A stretch of 64,000 nucleotides of DNA from Streptomyces uncialis. Its GTDB lineage: Bacteria; Actinomycetota; Actinomycetes; Streptomycetales; Streptomycetaceae. The notes under the pieces are model-generated. The model worked only from the letters and a program-made list of their open reading frames with translations, searched no databases and had not been told where the DNA came from. This document shows, one piece after another, positions 60,085-64,000 of the stretch; within the stretch, counting starts at the first letter, position 1; the number at the start of each line of letters is the position of its first letter. Location of the stretch: positions 868,001 to 932,000 of the forward strand of contig NZ_CP109583.1 of assembly GCF_036250755.1 (NCBI RefSeq). The letters run 5' to 3'. The position numbers and the translations under genes are program-made.

Positions 60085-60413
60085 GCTCCCGATACCCTCT
60101 CTCGTACATGGCGGGGCGGTGGTGCCACCGCCGCGGACCCGCGGCGCGGACCTCTCCCCCACCAGTGTCACCCGGCGGACGGGAGACCGTCCATCCGTGC
60201 TGACACCCATGTCGGGCGACCGGTGCTGATGGCAGCATGGGGCGGCTCCGCGGAGCACTCACGGTGACCGGGCCGTGTCCGGACGGGCCGTGCGGCGGCG
60301 TCCGGACGGCCCGGTCGGTGCGGCCCGGTGACCGGCATGATCGACTTGGTCGGCCCGGTCGGTGACCGGTGTGACACGAGACAGCGACACGACGACACGA
60401 GGGGGGACAGGCC
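60085..60413. other. Divergent intergenic region (kinase / antiporter)
   Basis: 329 bp without a gene. It contains GACAC- and GGCCCGGT-rich repeats near 60300-60400 and a probable promoter region for each side; the rightward leader ends GAGGGGGGACAGGCC before the antiporter subunit ATG. Confidence 0.4.
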
Positions 60414-60899
60414 ATGCCTGCTCCACGGATGCGTACGACGCCCCTGCCCGGGATCGGCGTTCAGTACGACCTGACCACACGGGAACACCGACATCTGTCG
60501 GTGGTAGCCCATCGAGACGGCACCCGCACGGTGAACATGTACCACGCGGACGACCCGGACGCCTGCGCGCATTCCATGCATCTGACGGCTCCCGAGACGG
60601 CGTCCCTGATCGACGCCCTGACCCCGGAGCACCACAGCCCGAGCGTGCTGCACACCACCGATCTGGGCCTGGTGGCCGAGCGTCTGGAGGTGACGGCGGT
60701 CTCGCTGTGGAACGGCCGGGTGCTCGGCGACACGCGCATCCGCACCGACACGGGCGCGTCCGTCGTGGCCGTGCTGCGGCGCTCGGGGGCGGTTCCGTCC
60801 CCCACCCCCGACTTCCGGCTGGCCGGCGGGGACACCCTCATCGTCATCGGCACCCGTGAGGGTGTCGAAGCGGCGGCGACCATTCTCGGGCAGGAGTGA
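60414..60899 (+). CDS. KhtT-like RCK_C regulatory subunit of a K+/H+ antiporter
   Basis: A 161-aa cytoplasmic protein with the KhtT opening 'TPLPGIGVQYDLTTREHRHLSVVAHRDG' (shortened), 'MYHADDPDA' and a C-terminal RCK_C/TrkA_C domain ('GDTRIRTDTGASVVAVLRRSG', 'PDFRLAGGDTLIVIGTREGVEA'). KhtT controls the partner channel by binding c-di-AMP or sensing pH in Bacillus. Its stop is 4 nt before the antiporter GTG; the pair is clearly an operon. Confidence 0.88.
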   Translation: MPAPRMRTTPLPGIGVQYDLTTREHRHLSVVAHRDGTRTVNMYHADDPDACAHSMHLTAPETASLIDALTPEHHSPSVLHTTDLGLVAERLEVTAVSLWNGRVLGDTRIRTDTGASVVAVLRRSGAVPSPTPDFRLAGGDTLIVIGTREGVEAAATILGQE

Positions 60900-60903
60900 G
60901 AGC

Positions 60904-62193
60904 GTGCATTCTGCGGTCCTGTTGATCGAATTCGGTGCGATCATCCTCGCTCTGGGGCTGCTCGGTCGGATAGCCGGCAGACTCCGGTTCTCCCCGATAC
61001 CCCTCTATCTGCTGGCCGGGCTCGCCTTCGGGCAGGGCGGGCTGCTGCCGCTCGGGGCGAGCGAGGAGTTCGTGGCGACCGGGGCCGAGATCGGTGTGAT
61101 TCTGCTCCTGCTGATGCTGGGGCTGGAGTACACGGCCAGTGACCTGGTGTCGAATCTGAAGACGCAGTATCCGGCGGGCGCCGTGGACTTCGCGCTGAAC
61201 GCGCTGCCCGGCGCCGCCGCCGCGCTGCTGCTCGGCTGGGGTCCGGTGGCCGCGGTGGTCCTCGGCGGGGTGACCTGGATCTCCTCGTCCGGGGTGATCG
61301 CCAAGGTGCTCGGTGATCTGGGCCGGGTCGGCAACCGTGAGACGCCGGTCGTCCTCAGCATCCTGGTGCTGGAGGACCTGGCGATGGCGGTGTACCTGCC
61401 GATCGTCACCGCGCTGGTGGCCGGGGTGTCGCTCGCGGCGGGCAGTGTCACGCTGGCGATCGCGCTCGGGGTCGCCGGTCTGGTGCTGTTCGTGGCCGTC
61501 CGGTACGGGCGCATCATCTCCCGGTTCGTCTCCAGCGACGATCCGGAGAAGCTGCTCCTGGTGGTGCTGGGTCTGACGATCCTGGTGGCCGGTATCGCGC
61601 AGGAGCTCCAGGTGTCGGCGGCGGTCGGCGCGTTCCTGGTGGGTATCGCCCTGTCCGGGGAGGTCGCGGAGGGCGCGCACACGCTGCTGAGCCCGCTGCG
61701 GGACCTGTTCGCGGCGGTGTTCTTCGTCTTCTTCGGTCTGCACACGGACCCGGCGAGCATTCCGCCGGTGCTGCTGCCCGCGCTCGCGCTGGCCGTGGTC
61801 ACCGCCGGGACGAAGATCGCCACCGGTTACTGGGCGGCGAAACGCGCCGGGATCGGGGTCAAGGGCCGCTGGCGGGCCGGTGGCACGCTCGTGGCGCGCG
61901 GCGAGTTCTCCATCGTCATCGCGGGTCTGGCGGTCACCGCCGGGGTCGAGCCGCAGCTCGGCCCGCTGGCCACGGCGTACGTCCTGATCCTTGTGATCGT
62001 CGGTCCGCTGACCGCCCGCTGGACCGAGCCGGTCGCGGCCCGGGTCACTGCGTGGCGGCGGGCCCGCCGGGACGGTGACGGCCCCGCCGGCCCCGCTCCC
62101 CAGGACGCCGTCGGCGCACGTCCGGAGACGGTGGAGAAGGTTCCCCTGTCGAAGCGGCAGGGGCCGGTGGAACCCTCACCGGTCGTGGACTGA
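60904..62193 (+). CDS. CPA2-family monovalent cation/proton antiporter (KhtU-like)
   Basis: A 429-aa antiporter with about 12 hydrophobic segments. Family motifs: 'RLRFSPIPLYLLAGLAFGQGG', 'EIGVILLLLMLGLEYT', 'SSGVIAKVLGDLG', 'VLSILVLEDLAMAVYLPI' (ED motif), 'VSAAVGAFLVGIALSG' and 'FFVFFGLHTD'. The C-terminal ~50 residues are a hydrophilic Pro-rich tail. Paired with the KhtT-like protein it should expel K+ (or Na+) in exchange for H+. GTG at 60904 follows CAGGAGTGAG within the end of the upstream gene. Confidence 0.9.
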   Translation: MHSAVLLIEFGAIILALGLLGRIAGRLRFSPIPLYLLAGLAFGQGGLLPLGASEEFVATGAEIGVILLLLMLGLEYTASDLVSNLKTQYPAGAVDFALNALPGAAAALLLGWGPVAAVVLGGVTWISSSGVIAKVLGDLGRVGNRETPVVLSILVLEDLAMAVYLPIVTALVAGVSLAAGSVTLAIALGVAGLVLFVAVRYGRIISRFVSSDDPEKLLLVVLGLTILVAGIAQELQVSAAVGAFLVGIALSGEVAEGAHTLLSPLRDLFAAVFFVFFGLHTDPASIPPVLLPALALAVVTAGTKIATGYWAAKRAGIGVKGRWRAGGTLVARGEFSIVIAGLAVTAGVEPQLGPLATAYVLILVIVGPLTARWTEPVAARVTAWRRARRDGDGPAGPAPQDAVGARPETVEKVPLSKRQGPVEPSPVVD

Positions 62194-62206
62194 CCGCTCC
62201 CCCTGG

Positions 62207-62237
62207 CGCCCGCCCCGGTATCGCACCGGGGCGGGCG
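62207..62237. terminator. Strong hairpin between antiporter and phosphodiesterase genes
   Basis: CGCCCGCCCCGGT (62207-62219) and ACCGGGGCGGGCG (62225-62237) form a perfect 13-bp stem with a 5-nt loop, between the stop codons of two convergent genes. A typical bidirectional terminator. Confidence 0.82.
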
Positions 62238-62257
62238 TCGTGCTGTGCGGGCTCCGG

Positions 62258-63247
62258 TCAGCGGGCGTGTCCGAGGACCGGGTAGTGGTCCGACAGATCG
62301 GTGTACGTGTACGTGGTGCCCCAGCTGGTGACGGTCCAGGGGGCGGAGCGTTCCGCGACGACCTCGTTGGTCCAGCCCTCGGGGCGGGCGTTGTCCGCGC
62401 GGAACAGGACATGGTCGAGGTTCTCGCGGGGGTCGTCGGGGTAGCGCTCCCGGGCGATGGAGTTGTCCCGGGTGTCGAAGGAGTACGGGTGCCCGGTGTG
62501 TTCGGCGGGGGCGAGACCGGCGTCGGTGAGCATCGAGGCGTACTCGGCGGAGTGCGAGTCGACGTTGAGGTCCCCGGCGACGACGACCTGTTCGGAGGCG
62601 GGGATGTCCTTGGCGTCCAGGAACCTGTCGAGTTCCCTGAACTGGCGGGCGCGGACCTGGGCGGCCTGTCCGGGGGTGCAGCCCGGGTCGGTGGACTGGG
62701 CGTGGGTGCCGACCACATGGACGGTGCTGCCGCGGACGTCGAGCGCGGTGTAGACGAAGCCCTTGTTGGAGAACCAGTCGCCGCCGCAGGCGTCCTTGTA
62801 GACGTACTGCTCCTTGCGGACGACGGGCCACTTGCTGAGGACGGTCACCCCGCCGTCCTCGGGTGTGGTCGCGGAGTAGGCGCCGCCGGTGGCGTCCCAG
62901 CCGCCCTTGCCCCGGCCGAGGACGGGGGTCCGGTGCGGGTACTCGGCGGACGCGGCCCGCTGGAGGGCGCCGGAGGCGGTGTTGTCGAACGCCTCCTGCA
63001 CCACGACGACGTCGTTGCCCCGGAAGGAGGCGGCCCGGGGCAGGGCGGCGGCCCGGTGGTCCTGGCCCCAGTTGGGGTACAGCCCCCGGCTGAACAGGAA
63101 CGCGTTGTACGTGGCGATCCGCAGCTCGGGGGCGGTGTCCGGCGCGGGCGCGGCCGTGGCGAGGGGCGCGGCGGCGCCGAGGGTCGCGCCGACGAGGGCG
63201 GTGGCGAGAAGGGCGCGGGAGCTGCGGCGGGATGCGGTGCGCGGCAC
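62258..63247 (-). CDS. Secreted sphingomyelinase C-like phosphodiesterase (EEP fold)
   Basis: A 329-aa extracellular enzyme: Sec signal peptide (about residues 1-33, ending ATA-APAP), then an endonuclease/exonuclease/phosphatase domain with metal/catalytic motifs 'IATYNAFLF' (Asn), 'VVVQEAFD' (Glu), 'GTHAQSTD' (His), 'VAGDLNVD' (Asp/Asn) and 'LDHVLFR', ending in 'SDHYPVLG' (catalytic Asp-His). This set matches neutral sphingomyelinases. It should hydrolyse phosphodiester headgroups. The GTG at 63247 is preferred (AAAGGTGAG spaced 4-9 nt); GTG 63256 overlaps that site. Confidence 0.87.
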   Translation of the reverse strand: MPRTASRRSSRALLATALVGATLGAAAPLATAAPAPDTAPELRIATYNAFLFSRGLYPNWGQDHRAAALPRAASFRGNDVVVVQEAFDNTASGALQRAASAEYPHRTPVLGRGKGGWDATGGAYSATTPEDGGVTVLSKWPVVRKEQYVYKDACGGDWFSNKGFVYTALDVRGSTVHVVGTHAQSTDPGCTPGQAAQVRARQFRELDRFLDAKDIPASEQVVVAGDLNVDSHSAEYASMLTDAGLAPAEHTGHPYSFDTRDNSIARERYPDDPRENLDHVLFRADNARPEGWTNEVVAERSAPWTVTSWGTTYTYTDLSDHYPVLGHAR

Positions 63248-63491
63248 GTGGCTCACCTTTCGGGAGGGGAGGCCCGACCGGCCGGGGCGGCGGTCGGCAC
63301 CGGGGGGGGTGAAAGGGGGATCGCCGCGCAGTCAAACAGCCGGAGGTTACTTCCGGGTAGCCCTCCGGGCAAGAAAGAGTGGGGAGGTGTTGTGCAGCCG
63401 TTCCCCTGTGCTGCTGTTTCCAGGTGCGGCCCGTTCCCGTGTGCTGCTGTTCCCCTGTGTGCGGCCGGGGCGGGGCGGGGGCGGAAGCCGG

Positions 63492-63887
63492 TCAGTGCGG
63501 GGATATCCGGCGGTAGGCCGTGCGGGCGCTGGCCACCCGGGCGACGGCCGTACCGGCGAGCGCGGCGCCGAGGAGCAGGGACATCCGCAGCAGATCCACC
63601 GAGCTGTCCCAGGTGAGCACCCCGGCCGGGGGTATCCCGAACGCGTTGAAGAACAGCCAGCACAGCCCCGCGGTACCCGGCGCGGCCGTCACCCGGGCCC
63701 GGGCCCCGAGCAGGGCGGCGAGCGCGGACAGCGCGACGAAGTGCCACAGGGGTTCACCGGGGTCACCGAACTGGTTGAGCGCTCCGACCAGCAGGCCCGA
63801 CCCGAGGAGGGCGCCGGACCACACCAGTGGGGTCGCCGCCGGTTCGGGTACCGCCCTCGCCCCGGCGCTCACCAACCGCCACTCCAC
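63492..63887 (-). CDS. Small multi-pass membrane protein
   Basis: A 131-aa protein with four predicted membrane helices ('LVWSGALLGSGLLVGALNQF', 'PLWHFVALSALAALLGARARV', 'LCWLFFNAFGIPPAGVL', 'LLRMSLLLGAALAGTAVARV'). I recognise no enzyme motif. The GTG at 63887 is chosen for the strong GAGGAGGGG ribosome site seven nt upstream; longer frames to 63947 would overlap the divergent gene's start codon. The 244-bp gap after its stop side has no gene. Confidence 0.7.
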   Translation of the reverse strand: MEWRLVSAGARAVPEPAATPLVWSGALLGSGLLVGALNQFGDPGEPLWHFVALSALAALLGARARVTAAPGTAGLCWLFFNAFGIPPAGVLTWDSSVDLLRMSLLLGAALAGTAVARVASARTAYRRISPH

Positions 63888-63945
63888 GTGTCCGCCCCTC
63901 CTCAACGGTTCCCCTCGCGCGAGTATCGGCAAGTAGCTTACGGTC

Positions 63946-64000
63946 ATGGTTCTCCAGATCAGCGCGACCAATCCCGAGCATCCGACGCTCCTGTTCGACC
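63946..64000 (+). CDS. Start of a DUF4032/kinase-like protein (runs off the right edge)
   Basis: Eighteen codons are visible: MVLQISATNPEHPTLLFD. This opening resembles streptomycete DUF4032 (lipopolysaccharide-kinase-like) proteins, from memory of that family. The ATG follows TAGCTT by 6 nt with no ribosome site, so it may be leaderless. Only the first 55 bp are in the window, so the assignment is tentative. Confidence 0.45.
   Translation, partial: MVLQISATNPEHPTLLFD

Noticed and set aside
1..64000. tRNA, rRNA or riboswitch genes
   Set aside because: No clover-leaf, rRNA core or known aptamer consensus was recognised by eye; a covariance-model scan would be needed to exclude them.

Overview
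The window is very GC-rich (about 70% or more, with G/C at nearly every third codon position). It uses GTG and TTG starts, has many 4-nt ATGA stop/start overlaps, and contains an iron box, a DasR-type box, SPW, PspAB and LAL families and several leaderless promoters. This points to the chromosome of a Streptomyces or close relative. I see no rRNA, tRNA, CRISPR array, transposase or phage gene; it reads as a chromosomal accessory/housekeeping mosaic of short operons.

Layout. 1-6.3 kb: N-terminal part of a membrane SpoIIE-type phosphatase, then an iron-box-controlled siderophore ABC importer (binding protein, two FecCD permeases, ATPase) and a 39-bp tandem repeat. 6.3-10.9 kb: GNAT acetyltransferase, CDF metal exporter divergent from an ArsR regulator, a short Rho paralogue, an SMI1/KNR4 protein. 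11-14.1 kb: O-methyltransferase and a split LigD (phosphoesterase and ligase as overlapping genes). 14.4-22.3 kb: HtpX-PspAB, PHP protein, xi-class GST, membrane protein, double-VOC protein, a Cys-cluster pentapeptide-repeat protein, a DUF6479-like protein. 22.5-27 kb: a compact regulator/methyltransferase locus: a VOC-LAL chimeric regulator divergent from an LCMT-type methyltransferase and an EgtD-like methyltransferase whose histidine-recognising Glu is Gly. 27-36 kb: secreted anchored protein, NADH-dehydrogenase-like flavoprotein, then a partly decayed aromatic-catabolism locus (SDR, DoxX, monooxygenase stub, extradiol dioxygenase, CoA-transferase stub, FAH-family hydrolase, GntR regulator) linked by two copies of one operator/promoter, with an anti-sigma-like ATPase between.

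36-43.4 kb: two tandem ABC-F proteins behind a leader peptide and hairpin, a second secreted anchored protein, OsmC, and an ABC exporter. 43.4-50.6 kb: a perfect 16-bp inverted repeat, phosphoketolase, a small hypothetical gene, a lytic polysaccharide monooxygenase under a dre-like box, an inverted cluster of four 20-bp repeats, a hydroxyacid dehydrogenase and an ArsR-VOC operon with a very clear autoregulated promoter. 50.8-64 kb: methyltransferase, tandem paralogous membrane-anchored proteins, VOC with a frameshifted AraC gene, SPW protein, peroxiredoxin, VanZ-like protein, NarL-type two-component system, KhtTU-type K+/H+ antiporter, secreted sphingomyelinase-like phosphodiesterase, a membrane protein and the start of a DUF4032-like gene.

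Strongest leads for new biology: the VOC-LAL regulator with the altered EgtD-like enzyme (22.6-27 kb), the decaying GntR/extradiol regulon (29.6-35.3 kb), and the leader-controlled ABC-F pair (36.3-39.8 kb). All functions are inferred by reading the sequence; no database search was run.
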